A stretch of DNA of 64,000 nt from Serratia fonticola (GCF_006715025.1 NZ_VFMK01000001.1:4650001-4714000); one strand, 5' to 3'. Shown: positions 50,734-59,615, numbered from the stretch's first letter. Notes: a model not told the origin generated them from the sequence alone. Numbers and translations: made by a program.

Positions 50734-51642
50734 CTATGCCTGTATTCCTTGTAGCGCCTTGCGGATAAACCCTTTGTTTTTACTCAACACCGCCGCGGCC
50801 TCTTGCGCTGACAGCCCCCCCAGGATCATCACAATCGCGGTTTTACAGTGGCGCTGACATTCATTTAGCGCGTTTTCCGCCTCTTGCGGACTGCACTCCG
50901 TCGCCTCAACGACAATATTGACCTGGCGCTGAACCAGCTTGGCGTTAGTGGCCTCGACGTCCACCATCAGGTTACTGTAAACCTTGCCGCTACGGATCAT
51001 GGCCCCCGTGGTGATCATATTCAGGATTAATTTCTGGGCGGTTCCCGCTTTCATACGCGACGAACCAGTCACTACTTCCGGACCGACCAGCGGTTCGATA
51101 GCGATGTCCGCCGCCTGGCTCATTTCACTGCCCGGATTACAGGAAATAGCCGCTACCGTTGCGCCAAGGCTGCGCGCGTAGGTCATTGCCCCCAACACAT
51201 AAGGCGTGCGGCCACTCGCCGCAATCCCCACCAATACGTCACGCGAATTGAAATCGAGATTACGCAGGTCCTGCTTACCCATTTCAGGGTTATCTTCTGC
51301 ATTCTCAACCGCCTGTAAAATCGCCGTATGTCCCCCGGCAATCAGGCCGATAACCTGTTCACGCGGCGTACCGTAGGTTGGCGGGCACTCGCTGGCATCC
51401 AGGATCCCCAGACGTCCAGAGGTACCAGCACCGCAATAAATCAATCGGCCACCGTTGGCGAATGCCTCAACGACGCGATCAACCAGTTTGGCGATCTGCG
51501 GCAACTGAGCCTCCACGGCAAGAGGAACGTTTTTGTCTTCGCTGTTGATCACCGTGAGGACGTCCAGCGTCGGCAGCGTATCAATGTGAGCACTGGCCGG
51601 GTTACGGCTTTCTGTCACCATCTTGCTTAAATTAATTTTCAT
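50734..51642 (-). CDS. murQ: N-acetylmuramic acid 6-phosphate etherase MurQ
   Basis: Cytosolic etherase cleaving MurNAc-6-P into GlcNAc-6-P and D-lactate in cell-wall recycling. 302 residues, usual length. SIS domain with GGRLIYCGAGTSGRLGILDASECPPTYG (glutamate of the ECPPT block is catalytic in the family) and VTGSSRMKAGTAQKLILNMITTGAMI. AGGA 6 nt before the ATG. First gene of murQ-murP, divergent from murR with a CRP-like site between them. Confidence 0.96.
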   Translation of the reverse strand: MKINLSKMVTESRNPASAHIDTLPTLDVLTVINSEDKNVPLAVEAQLPQIAKLVDRVVEAFANGGRLIYCGAGTSGRLGILDASECPPTYGTPREQVIGLIAGGHTAILQAVENAEDNPEMGKQDLRNLDFNSRDVLVGIAASGRTPYVLGAMTYARSLGATVAAISCNPGSEMSQAADIAIEPLVGPEVVTGSSRMKAGTAQKLILNMITTGAMIRSGKVYSNLMVDVEATNAKLVQRQVNIVVEATECSPQEAENALNECQRHCKTAIVMILGGLSAQEAAAVLSKNKGFIRKALQGIQA

Positions 51643-51693
51643 GGGGCTTCCTGGTTAAGATTTTCGGCAATGTTAAGGAATTATTTATTCCGC

Positions 51694-51715
51694 AAACGTG
51701 ATGATTATCACGGTA
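51694..51715. promoter_or_regulatory. CRP-like site in the murQ/murR intergenic region
   Basis: Core CGTGATGATTATCACG is a perfect palindrome with GTGA-N6-TCAC spacing of the CRP consensus, flanked by AAA. Centre lies 63 nt before murQ and 160 nt before murR. E. coli murQP is CRP-dependent, which fits. Confidence 0.65.
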
Positions 51716-51865
51716 AATCTATTCTTAACTTCCCACAAATAAGGAATAAAGGCAGAAAAAAAGCGCAATAAAAAAACATATCATTATTAATTTCATATAA
51801 ATAAATCAGTGGAATCAAATCTCCCCTACTGGAATAATCTATTACACACAGTGGAGACTTTATCG

Positions 51866-52726
51866 ATGTCAGTGCTCAACGAAATCACCTGGTTGCTACC
51901 CAAGCTCGCCGAAAACCAGCAAAAAATAGCGAAGTTCATACTTGATAACCCAGAGGCAATACTCAGCCAGTCTTCCTCACGCTGTGCTGAAGAACTGGGA
52001 GTCAGTCAATCAGCCATCGTGAAGTTTAGCCAGAAGATTGGGATGAAGGGATTCCCTGCGCTGAAAATAGCCATCAGCGAAGAATTGGGCAGGAATAACC
52101 TGTTCAAATCTTATCCGCATAAAGCCTTGCACAACGCCATATCCTCAGAGGATTCATTGATGGTCGTGGCGCAAAAGTTGGCACAAGAGAAAACGGCCGC
52201 GATCATGGAGACCACTAACAGGATAAATTTTCAGCTTTTTCATCATGTTGTGGATATAATCAATCAGGCTCAACGCGTGCAGATTGTGGGGATCTGGGGC
52301 TCCGGGTTAACAGCGAAAGATCTGAGTTACAAGTTGCAGAAAATAGGGATCCTCAGCTTTGCAGAGGCAGATCTGCATGTCCAACTGGCAACAGCACAAG
52401 CCCTGACACCAAAAGACGTACAAATTGTGATTTCATTCAGTGGCAAAAGAAAAGAGATGCGCATTGCCGCCACGATGGCAAAAGCCCAGGGAGCAACCGT
52501 CATCGCCATTACCGGCGACCAGACAACTCCGCTGGCCAAGATAGCCGATTACGTACTGGAAAGTGTCTCTGATGAAAATGAATGGCGCAGCTCTTCAATC
52601 TCATCAAGAACGGCGCAAAACACCCTCACCGATTTGATTTTCCTGGCGTTGATGCAACGGCGCAAAGATACGGCCAAACCTCTGGTACACAATGCCAGTA
52701 TGACCATAAACAATCTGGACGGCTGA
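51866..52726 (+). CDS. murR: RpiR-family repressor MurR
   Basis: Repressor of the mur operon responding to MurNAc-6-P. 286 residues from the ATG at 51866 (GGAG upstream; an earlier in-frame ATG at 51809 is rejected because E. coli MurR starts here). N-terminal HTH_6 (ENQQKIAKFILDNPEAILSQSSSRCAEELGVSQSAIVKFSQKIGMKGFPALKIA), C-terminal SIS sugar-phosphate domain (about 110-270: QIVGIWGSGLTAKDLSYKLQKIG ... ISFSGKRKEM ... EWRSSSISSRTAQNTLTDLIF). Divergent from murQ. Confidence 0.93.
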   Translation: MSVLNEITWLLPKLAENQQKIAKFILDNPEAILSQSSSRCAEELGVSQSAIVKFSQKIGMKGFPALKIAISEELGRNNLFKSYPHKALHNAISSEDSLMVVAQKLAQEKTAAIMETTNRINFQLFHHVVDIINQAQRVQIVGIWGSGLTAKDLSYKLQKIGILSFAEADLHVQLATAQALTPKDVQIVISFSGKRKEMRIAATMAKAQGATVIAITGDQTTPLAKIADYVLESVSDENEWRSSSISSRTAQNTLTDLIFLALMQRRKDTAKPLVHNASMTINNLDG

Positions 52727-52732
52727 AGGAGT

Positions 52733-52751
52733 CGGGCAGTTTACCTGCCCG
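52733..52751. terminator. Hairpin between murR and yqaE
   Basis: CGGGCAG/CTGCCCG 7-bp stem with a 5-nt loop, 7 nt past the murR stop and 10 nt past the convergent yqaE stop; T-tract weak. Confidence 0.5.
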
Positions 52752-52760
52752 TTGATAGGA

Positions 52761-52919
52761 TCACTCGCGTGTCTGGATCCAGAATGCGTGGATAAGCCCA
52801 GGAATGTAACCCAACAGCGTGAGAACAATGTTCAGAAGGAAAGCTCCACCAAAACCTTTATCCAGCAGTACCCCCAACGGGGGCAGAACGATCGTGAAAA
52901 CAATACGCCAGAAACCCAT
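52761..52919 (-). CDS. yqaE: Pmp3/YqaE-type small membrane protein
   Basis: 52 residues, the E. coli YqaE length, two hydrophobic helices (FTIVLPPLGVLLDKGFGG; FLLNIVLTLLGYIPGLIHA) ending WIQTRE. PPLGV and GYIPGLIHAFW are the Pmp3 family core. Such proteins sit in the inner membrane and are linked to salt and membrane stress. SD GGGAGG lies just upstream of the ATG at 52917-52919. Convergent with murR. Confidence 0.93.
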   Translation of the reverse strand: MGFWRIVFTIVLPPLGVLLDKGFGGAFLLNIVLTLLGYIPGLIHAFWIQTRE

Positions 52920-53202
52920 AACTCCTCCCGATAAACAAACAAAACGATAAGCATAGTACTTACGCGCAAATATGACGGCTTAAAACCGATCACGTGCAAA
53001 ACCTCTCCCACAGTGCTTAATCCCTGCAAATTGAAAGGTCAACACTCTGTGCTACGCTTAAAACCGGTATAGATCGCCAAGGGCATTATGTTTTTCGGCA
53101 TAGAAAAGTTGGCATTGCCCGTTACCAATCCCACTGTTTCTCTACTGGTGGACTGACGTAATGACAGCTTTTCGTTTCCATCGGGATCATAGAGAAAAAA
53201 CA

Positions 53203-53550
53203 ATGAACATTGAAACTCAGTCAGTTGGCAATATTCTGGTCGTTACGCCCTTAAACAGGCGGTTAGATGCATCGGTCTCCTCTCAATTCAAAGAGGAAAT
53301 ACAAACGATGATCGCGCAAGGGGCTCGTCACATTTTACTGGATTTCAGCCAGGTCGATTTTATTGACAGCAGTTGCCTGGGGGCTCTGGTCTCTTTATTG
53401 AAAACCTTACAGGGTAAAGGTGAGCTGGCGCTTTGCTCACTGAACAGCAATATTCACAGCATGTTCAAGCTAACCCGAATGGATAAAATATTTATTATCG
53501 GCGTTGATAAAAATACGACATTACAACAACTCTCCTCAGTCAAACCTTGA
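53203..53550 (+). CDS. STAS-domain anti-anti-sigma-like protein
   Basis: 115 residues from the ATG at 53203; no strong SD is seen, and an alternative start at 53161 would add 14 residues. Single STAS domain: NILVVTPLNRRLDASVSSQFKEEI, HILLDFSQVDFIDSSCLGALVSLLKTLQGKGELALC, with the phosphorylatable Ser in DFIDSSCLGALV as in SpoIIAA-type antagonists. No anti-sigma kinase or PP2C phosphatase is nearby. Followed 19 nt later by a sugar nucleotidyltransferase gene, so an operon is likely. Role unknown. Confidence 0.87.
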   Translation: MNIETQSVGNILVVTPLNRRLDASVSSQFKEEIQTMIAQGARHILLDFSQVDFIDSSCLGALVSLLKTLQGKGELALCSLNSNIHSMFKLTRMDKIFIIGVDKNTTLQQLSSVKP

Positions 53551-53569
53551 TTCACAAGGAATATTTATT

Positions 53570-54727
53570 ATGAAAGCCATGATCCTTGCTGCTGGAAAAG
53601 GAACCCGAGCCAGACCGCTGACGACAATATTACCAAAACCGATGATCCCCTTGATTCGCAAGCCTATTATGGAGTCGATTATTGAGCATTTGAAAAGATA
53701 CGGCTTTAATCAGCTCATGGTCAATACCAGCTATCTTTCTGGGGATATAGAGAATTATTTCCGCGATGGCCATGCCTGGGGAGTCGAGATCGGTTATTCC
53801 TACGAGGGTATTATGGAAGGAAATACCTTTGTTGATAACGTATTGGGCTCTGCTGGCGGGATGAAACACATCCAGAACTTCTCGGGTTTCTTTGATGATA
53901 CTTTTGTCGTGGTATGCGGTGACGCCTTAATTGATGTGGATTTTGATCAGGTACTGGCTTTTCACCGCGCCAGAAAAAGTGTTGCAACCCTGATTATGCG
54001 CCCTGTCCCGGCCGATCAGGTAAGCAAATACGGTGTTGTCGTCACCGATGAACAAGGCCGGGTCAGCAAGTTTCAGGAAAAGCCTAAAATGGAAGAGGCG
54101 TTATCCAACAATGCCAACACCGGTATCTACGTGTTCGAACCCGAGATCTTCGACTATATTCCCGACGGAGTCGAATATGATATCGGTAGCCAGTTATTCC
54201 CTAAGCTGGCGGAACTGGGCGTGCCTTTCTACGGTATTGCCTTGCCATTCCAGTGGGTAGACATTGGCTCTCTACAGGACTTTTGGCATGTGAACCGCAT
54301 GATCCTGAATCAAGAGTTACCTGATTACCCCATGCCAGGCCTTCAGATTGCGCCACATATCTGGTGCGGGCTGAATGTGAAAGCGGATTTTTCAACTCTG
54401 GATATCGAAGGGCCAGTTTATATTGGCAGCAGCACAGAAATACAACCTGGTGTCACCATCAGAGGCCCGGCAATGATTGGGGCCGGTTGCCTGTTGGAAC
54501 AAGGCGCTGTTATCGATCAAAGCTTTATTGCTGACTATACCCGGGTTGGAGGCATTGCGAATCTGTACCAACAGATGATTTTTGCCGGGAAAGTTATCTC
54601 GCCGGACGGTACAGCGATCGATTTGTCTGAAGCAGGCTTGAACTGGTTGATTGATGACAAACGGCGGATGGACCGAATCACGGCTGAAAAATCACTATTT
54701 AATGAGTTTCTGCAAAGCCAACGATAG
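53570..54727 (+). CDS. NDP-sugar pyrophosphorylase (mannose-1-P guanylyltransferase-like)
   Basis: 385 residues from the ATG at 53570 (AAGGA about 8 nt upstream). Nucleotidyltransferase N-terminal domain: MKAMILAAGKGTRARPLTTILPKPMIPL (GxGTRxRPLT and K for nucleotide binding), VVVCGDALIDVDFDQ, EKPKMEEALSNNANTGIYVFEPEI. C-terminal left-handed beta-helix-like repeats (VYIGSSTEIQPGVTIRGPAMIGAGCLLEQGAVIDQSF). Activates a sugar-1-phosphate, which exact one unknown. Coupled to the STAS gene. Confidence 0.88.
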   Translation: MKAMILAAGKGTRARPLTTILPKPMIPLIRKPIMESIIEHLKRYGFNQLMVNTSYLSGDIENYFRDGHAWGVEIGYSYEGIMEGNTFVDNVLGSAGGMKHIQNFSGFFDDTFVVVCGDALIDVDFDQVLAFHRARKSVATLIMRPVPADQVSKYGVVVTDEQGRVSKFQEKPKMEEALSNNANTGIYVFEPEIFDYIPDGVEYDIGSQLFPKLAELGVPFYGIALPFQWVDIGSLQDFWHVNRMILNQELPDYPMPGLQIAPHIWCGLNVKADFSTLDIEGPVYIGSSTEIQPGVTIRGPAMIGAGCLLEQGAVIDQSFIADYTRVGGIANLYQQMIFAGKVISPDGTAIDLSEAGLNWLIDDKRRMDRITAEKSLFNEFLQSQR

Positions 54728-54862
54728 CGGCTTTCACCAAGGTAAGTCGCAGGTCAGTTAATGTACAGATACCTCTCTGCCACATTATCGGGCCTGCGGA
54801 TATGACCAGGCGCGAAGGAAGTAGGATTATGGGCCACCGGGGCTCCTCCAACTCGCCTCGTC

Positions 54863-55033
54863 TCATTTTGGTTTTACTTGTTTTGCCTGATGCTTATCCA
54901 TATTTATCCTGGCATCCTCTTTCGCTTTTTCAACTAAACGATTTATCTCTTCTTCGCCAACCCACTCACTTGCTTCGTGTAATTTTGTCAGCCCGTCATT
55001 CACTTTTATGTCTTGCGGATTTTTATCTTTCAT
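54863..55033 (-). CDS. Unannotated small protein, 56 residues
   Basis: Frame starting MKDKNPQDIKVNDGLTKL, highly charged (Lys, Glu, Asp) and predicted all-helical, with HEASEWVGEEEINRLVEKAKEDA and ending QAKQVKPK. No Cys, no membrane helix. SD-like GGGGTAG upstream. The amino-acid composition and clean frame look like a real cytosolic protein. Family not recognised. It lies in what would otherwise be an empty 590-bp gap. Confidence 0.55.
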   Translation of the reverse strand: MKDKNPQDIKVNDGLTKLHEASEWVGEEEINRLVEKAKEDARINMDKHQAKQVKPK

Positions 55034-55317
55034 TGCTAGCTACCCCTATTATTGAAGTAAAGGATGCAATCCCTTGATTATCGCTGGCGGCGACGCACTC
55101 CAGAGCAAGTAGACATGCCGCGCCCTCAATATATGAAGTTTAAGTATACGCCTGCCTAACGATGATAGCCCGTGGTTGTTTTTTAATTCGCGAGGATTAT
55201 TGCCGAGTAAATCATTTTATTACGGCTATGTACGCAAGCGTACAGATAATTTTCCGCCACTCATTTATCATTAGCACGAAATAAAATCCGAATGCAAACA
55301 AAACCAGGATAAGAAAA

Positions 55318-55869
55318 ATGACCCTTTCAAACATTAAATGCCTTCCAATTATGGCGTTATTACTCCTTAGCATGAGTGCAGGGGTTGCCTCTGCGGCAAC
55401 GGCCGACGATTTAGACAGGGATGCGTTGCAGTCGCTCAAAACCCTTTATCAACATAACCCTGTCGCTGAAAAAATAGCGAAACAGTCCCATGCCATACTG
55501 GTATTTCCTAGCATAGTAAAAGCGGGACTCGTGTTCGGCGGCAGCTATGGAGAAGGTGTGCTGTTAAAAAATAATAAACCGGTCAATTATTATAACTCGG
55601 TGTCCGCCTCCTGGGGATTACAAGCTGGCGCTCAATCCTATGGCTATGTTGTTTTCCTGATGAACGACAGCGCAGTAAAATATCTTCAAAAATCAAAAGG
55701 ATGGGAAGTCGGCGTGGGGCCAACCATCGTAGTGGTAAATGAAGGCGTGGCCAAAAACCTGTCATCATCAACGCTAAAAGATGCAGCCTATGCGTTTATC
55801 TTTGATCAGCAGGGGCTCATGGCGGGTCTCAGCATCGAGGGCAGTAAAATATCCGTTATTAATCGCTGA
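55318..55869 (+). CDS. Lipid-binding SYLF domain protein (YSC84-like)
   Basis: 183 residues. Signal peptide (about 1-26, MALLLLSMSAGVASA), then a SYLF domain: VAEKIAKQSHAILVFPSIVKAGLVFGGSYGEGVLLKNNKPVNYYNSVSASWGLQAGAQSYGYVVFLMN ... GWEVGVGPTIVVVNEGVAKNLSSSTLKDAAYAFIFDQQGLMAGLSIEGSKIS. SYLF proteins bind phosphoinositides in yeast; bacterial members are periplasmic with lipid-related roles. SD AGGATAAG before the ATG. Monocistronic. Confidence 0.9.
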   Translation: MTLSNIKCLPIMALLLLSMSAGVASAATADDLDRDALQSLKTLYQHNPVAEKIAKQSHAILVFPSIVKAGLVFGGSYGEGVLLKNNKPVNYYNSVSASWGLQAGAQSYGYVVFLMNDSAVKYLQKSKGWEVGVGPTIVVVNEGVAKNLSSSTLKDAAYAFIFDQQGLMAGLSIEGSKISVINR

Positions 55870-55879
55870 TAAAGCCGTC

Positions 55880-56614
55880 TTAAGAAGATGGGTGTTCCAC
55901 GTCCGGCGGGTAAATTAATAGCCGATCGTATTCTTTCTTCACGACGGCGTAACACTCACAGGTGCGGCACTCTAGTCCAAGGCGATCTAATACGGTTATA
56001 CGTCCCCGCGCATAGCGGATTAATCCTGCCTGCTGCAGCCTGAGCGCAGCTTCAGTGACGCCACTGCGGCGTACGCCCAACATATTGGCAATCAACTCCT
56101 GGGTCATGATGAGTTCATTACCCGAAAGGCGATCCAGACTGAGCAGTAACCAGCGGCACAACTGTTGGTCAATACTGTGATGCCGATTACAAACGGCCGT
56201 TTGTGCCATCTGAGTCAGGAGGGCTTGTGTATAGCGCAAAAACAGGCGCTGCAATTCTCCTCCACGATGGAATTCGTTTTTTAACGCCTGGCTGGGTAAA
56301 CGAAAAGCATAACCGGCACTTTGTACCACGGCACGGCTAGGCGTTGATTCTCCCCCCATGAATAACGAAACCCCGACCAGCCCTTCGTGTCCTACAACGG
56401 CGATCTCTGCACTGGCGCCGTTTTCCATCACATACAACAGCGAGACGATGGCCGTCCCAGGAAAGTAGACGTGAGTTAAAGTATCCCCCGATTCGTACAA
56501 TACCTTGCCAAGGGAAAACTTGACCCGAGTAATCAGGGGGAGCAAACGTTGCCATACTGCCGGTGGTAAAGCAGCAAGCAGACCGTTTACATCAGGCGCG
56601 GGATCATCGGTCAT
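55880..56614 (-). CDS. Crp/Fnr-family transcriptional regulator
   Basis: 244 residues. Cyclic-nucleotide-binding-like fold about 20-140 (VKFSLGKVLYESGDTLTHVYFPGTAIVSLLYVMENGASAEIAVVGHEGLVGVSLFMG), linker helix, then HTH_Crp (QELIANMLGVRRSGVTEAALRLQQAGLIRYARGRITVLDRLGLECRTC). A C-terminal CRTCECYAVVKKEYDRLL segment has two Cys close together. The FNR N-terminal Cys cluster is absent, so the effector is not obviously an Fe-S cluster. Convergent with the SYLF gene; target genes unknown. Confidence 0.9.
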   Translation of the reverse strand: MTDDPAPDVNGLLAALPPAVWQRLLPLITRVKFSLGKVLYESGDTLTHVYFPGTAIVSLLYVMENGASAEIAVVGHEGLVGVSLFMGGESTPSRAVVQSAGYAFRLPSQALKNEFHRGGELQRLFLRYTQALLTQMAQTAVCNRHHSIDQQLCRWLLLSLDRLSGNELIMTQELIANMLGVRRSGVTEAALRLQQAGLIRYARGRITVLDRLGLECRTCECYAVVKKEYDRLLIYPPDVEHPSS

Positions 56615-57034
56615 CGCGGGTGTTTCCGATAGGAAGATTGCGTTACCATAACCTAAAATAGGTCATGACTGTTGAATTTATCACCTTGCCAATTCTCAAA
56701 TGAAAATATATTTCTCCATATTGAGCAAATTTCCTTATTGGTGACGTAGGGCTGCGACAAACACGCTCTAATTCACCAAGACTTATTGCCTAATAATGGT
56801 GAAATTATGATGATAACGTTAAGATAGTGTAAATACAGTATGGCGGCGCCAACATGAAAATGTTTGGCCAATATTTTTTCTCACGCCTTCGCAAACAAGA
56901 CATTCCCCCATCTCCCCCTAATTGCTTCATATCTTGAAAGCCCTGCCACACCGGCCTTCATGCCATTTTTCTCTGCCTGAATCCGTAACATTCTTCTCGC
57001 AAACCGGCTCTTATTCCTGACTTATCAGAGGCTT

Positions 57035-57056
57035 TTATGTGATCTATATCACCACC
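57035..57056 (+). promoter_or_regulatory. CRP-like site ahead of the TonB receptor
   Basis: Contains TGTGATCTATATCACC, i.e. TGTGA-N6-TCAC at 57038-57053, close to the CRP consensus. Centre is about 25 nt upstream of the Fur-like box. Confidence 0.7.
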
Positions 57057-57062
57057 TTCTTG

Positions 57063-57081
57063 TTGATAATGATTATCGATA
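57063..57081. promoter_or_regulatory. Fur box ahead of the TonB receptor
   Basis: GATAATGATTATC (57065-57077) matches the core of the Fur consensus. Lies about 80 nt before the receptor start, overlapping the likely promoter. Confidence 0.75.
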
Positions 57082-57157
57082 TGCTTTATATTCCCACTCG
57101 TATTTATATATCAATTCATTATGGGAACGTCTTTCATCATTATCTCTGGAGACAAGG

Positions 57158-59302
57158 ATGAGTATTCAATCTATAAATAGAAAATTAAAAACAGGCCTGT
57201 TTATTCCCGTTATCGGATTCGCTTGCCCGGTACTTGCCGACGGTGAGATCGCAGAAAATAACGATGATGTAATGGTGGTCACCGCCTCCGCCATTGAGCA
57301 AAGAATCAAAGATGCGCCTGCCAGTATTTCGGTGATCACTGCAGAAGAACTACAGCAGAACGTCGGCAAAGCCGCTACCGATCTGGCGGATGTACTTAGC
57401 CGCGTCACCGGGGTTTCTAAAGCGATTGGTACCGACGTCAGCTCAGGCATTCAAATCCGCGGCATGCCTGCGGCCTACACGTTGTTACTGGTTGATGGCA
57501 AGCGTGTTGGCTCCAGTAATGGCGTCAAATCCACGCAGCAAAACTACTTCGACGATATCAACTGGCTGCCGGTGGAATCCATCGAGCGCATCGAGATTGT
57601 CCGGGGGCCAATGTCTGCACTGTATGGCTCAGATGCCATGGGCGGCGTGGTCAACATCATTACCAAAAAGAACGCCAAAACGGACTGGCACGGGTCATTA
57701 ACCGCTGGCACCCGCCAACCCAAAGATTCCGATCGGGGTGATACCAATACCTGGACCGGTACCGTCGGCGGGCCGTTAGGACACGGCTTTGATTTACGCC
57801 TGAACGGTTCCTGGAACAAACGTAATGCGGATACCAGCGATACCGGCTCATTACGCTGGGGCAGCGGACTGGAAGGGAAGAAAGTCTACAGCTATGGCGC
57901 TGAACTGGGATGGGATATTAATGATAATCACCGTCTGTCGGTCTCGACGCTGCAGGGTAAGGAAGAAGGCATTCCTGGGGCGAGCGCCGACGGCGACAGC
58001 ATCGGCCTGCGGGGAGTCAACAAGCTCGAACGCGAAAACTATTCTGTCGACTACCGGGGATTGTTTGATTTTGGCACCACCAAATTATCCGCTTATCAGA
58101 ATAAGTACAAAAATGCCGCTACGGATGTCCCCGTCATCAGTAATGGCGTCGCCGTCGGTACACAGGACACCAAATTGTGGACCCGTGAGCGCATTGTTGA
58201 AGGCGACATCAACCTGCCATTTGAGCTGCTGTTGCCACAAAACCTGACCATTGGTGGACAGTGGAAAAAAGAGGAACTGGATAACCCACGCTCCATCGGC
58301 GCCGTGGCTGATTCACCGGACACTTATGGCATTAGCTACGGTAAAGCCACCAGCAAAGGGATCTTTGTTGAGGATCAGATCGACCTGCTCGACGATGTCA
58401 CACTGACCCTCGGGCTACGCCGGGACAATACGGATTACGGTAACAAAACCACACCACGCGCCTATCTGGTCTGGCATACCACCGATTATCTGACCTTCAA
58501 GGGAGGCTATTCAGAAGGTTTCAAGGCACCGAGCATTCGTCAGGCCAGCCTTGGATTTATCGAAACCTCGCGCGGTGCAGGCTGTAACGGTTATGCCGAG
58601 TATACCGGCGGCGGTTGCTACACCATGGGCAACGACAGCCTGAAGGCTGAGAAGTCTGATAACTGGGAAATCGGTGCCCTGTTTGATTACCAGAACTGGG
58701 CGGCGGGGCTGACATTCTTCGATAGCCGCTTTAAAGACAAAATCGCAACGGCACCTTTAGGTTATATCTATGGCCCGTCGAACGGCTTCTGGCTTGAGCG
58801 CGTCAATCTGGATAATGCACATACTCAGGGTGTTGAAGGCAACCTGACGATCCCGCTGGTCAGCGAATCCAAAGGGCCGTGGCTGCAGAAACTCTCATTA
58901 AGCAACAACTTCACCCGGATGATCAAGGCAGAAGATTCGCGGGGGGTCATGCTGGTGACCACACCTAAATTGACCACTTGGTCTTCCCTTGACTGGCAGG
59001 TGAATCACGATCTGAGCTTCGCTTTCACCGCCCAGTACTACAGCAAAATGCTGGGGCTGGACAGTGCGGCAGATCAGGAATCCCGTGGGGGGACAGCCAC
59101 CGCTCGTATCCGTGAAGCCTATACCATCTACGGAGTATCCGGGCAGTACAAGGCAACTAAAAACCTGAAGTTTAACTTCGGTGTCGACAACCTGTTCGAT
59201 AAAGATCCAACCCCTGCAGAGCCTTCAGGCAGTTCAACCAGCGGCAATAACTACTACGTCCCTGGCCAGACATTCTATGCCTCAATGACGGCCTCATTCT
59301 GA
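57158..59302 (+). CDS. TonB-dependent siderophore receptor
   Basis: Outer-membrane 22-strand barrel with plug, 714 residues. Signal peptide about 1-27, TonB-box-like DDVMVVTASA (about 36), plug domain (ADLADVLSRVTGVSKAIGTDVSSGIQIRGMPAAYTLLLVDGKRV ... IEIVRGPMSALYGSDAMGGVVNIITKK), then alternating strands ending in the aromatic ASMTASF. An internal Cys pair (AGCNGYAEYTGGGCY) is typical of FepA/IrgA/CirA relatives, suggesting a catecholate ligand (inference). SD GGAG precedes the ATG. Upstream CRP-like and Fur-like sites; terminator follows, so it is separate from the ABC importer downstream. Confidence 0.93.
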   Translation: MSIQSINRKLKTGLFIPVIGFACPVLADGEIAENNDDVMVVTASAIEQRIKDAPASISVITAEELQQNVGKAATDLADVLSRVTGVSKAIGTDVSSGIQIRGMPAAYTLLLVDGKRVGSSNGVKSTQQNYFDDINWLPVESIERIEIVRGPMSALYGSDAMGGVVNIITKKNAKTDWHGSLTAGTRQPKDSDRGDTNTWTGTVGGPLGHGFDLRLNGSWNKRNADTSDTGSLRWGSGLEGKKVYSYGAELGWDINDNHRLSVSTLQGKEEGIPGASADGDSIGLRGVNKLERENYSVDYRGLFDFGTTKLSAYQNKYKNAATDVPVISNGVAVGTQDTKLWTRERIVEGDINLPFELLLPQNLTIGGQWKKEELDNPRSIGAVADSPDTYGISYGKATSKGIFVEDQIDLLDDVTLTLGLRRDNTDYGNKTTPRAYLVWHTTDYLTFKGGYSEGFKAPSIRQASLGFIETSRGAGCNGYAEYTGGGCYTMGNDSLKAEKSDNWEIGALFDYQNWAAGLTFFDSRFKDKIATAPLGYIYGPSNGFWLERVNLDNAHTQGVEGNLTIPLVSESKGPWLQKLSLSNNFTRMIKAEDSRGVMLVTTPKLTTWSSLDWQVNHDLSFAFTAQYYSKMLGLDSAADQESRGGTATARIREAYTIYGVSGQYKATKNLKFNFGVDNLFDKDPTPAEPSGSSTSGNNYYVPGQTFYASMTASF

Positions 59303-59323
59303 TCGCTGAGCCCGTCATGCTTT

Positions 59324-59347
59324 AACGCCCCGGCTTTCCGGGGCGTT
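59324..59347 (+). terminator. Terminator of the TonB receptor gene
   Basis: AACGCCCCGG/CCGGGGCGTT 10-bp perfect stem, CTTT loop, then GTCTCT. 21 nt past the stop. Confidence 0.7.
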
Positions 59348-59598
59348 GTCTCTAAACGACCGGCAGCCAGGACCACGAAGAAGGGGTAATGCGAGCAATA
59401 TCTCACTGATGGGAGAATTCATAATTTCTCCACAATCGATACCCCTGCTTTCATCAGGGTTTAAATGTCTTATTTAACAATTAATTACTTAGTCTCGGGC
59501 TTTAGCGCTCAGGCTTAGCCTACGGCATTTAGGCGGAAATATTAGGTTACTCCGCTGTTCAATCTTTCATTTTGCCGTTATTATCACGCAAAAAAGCA

Positions 59599-59615
59599 AT
59601 ACGAATCATTCGTAT
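59599..59615. promoter_or_regulatory. Palindrome upstream of the siderophore ABC operon
   Basis: ATACGAATCATTCGTAT is a perfect 17-bp palindrome 32 nt before the binding-protein start. Fur-like GAATCATTC centre; a variant Fur box is likely given the iron-linked genes, but another regulator is possible. Confidence 0.6.

Larger units (their letters stand above)
56615..57157. other. Intergenic region upstream of the TonB receptor
   Basis: 543 bp. Left two thirds show no gene or clear signal; the right end carries adjacent CRP-like and Fur-like sites (listed separately), so it is the promoter of the receptor. The divergent side must contain the Crp/Fnr gene promoter. Confidence 0.6.

Noticed and set aside
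54802..55077. Plus-strand 91-codon frame opposite the 56-residue protein
   Set aside because: Leu-rich antisense shadow of the minus-strand gene; no SD.
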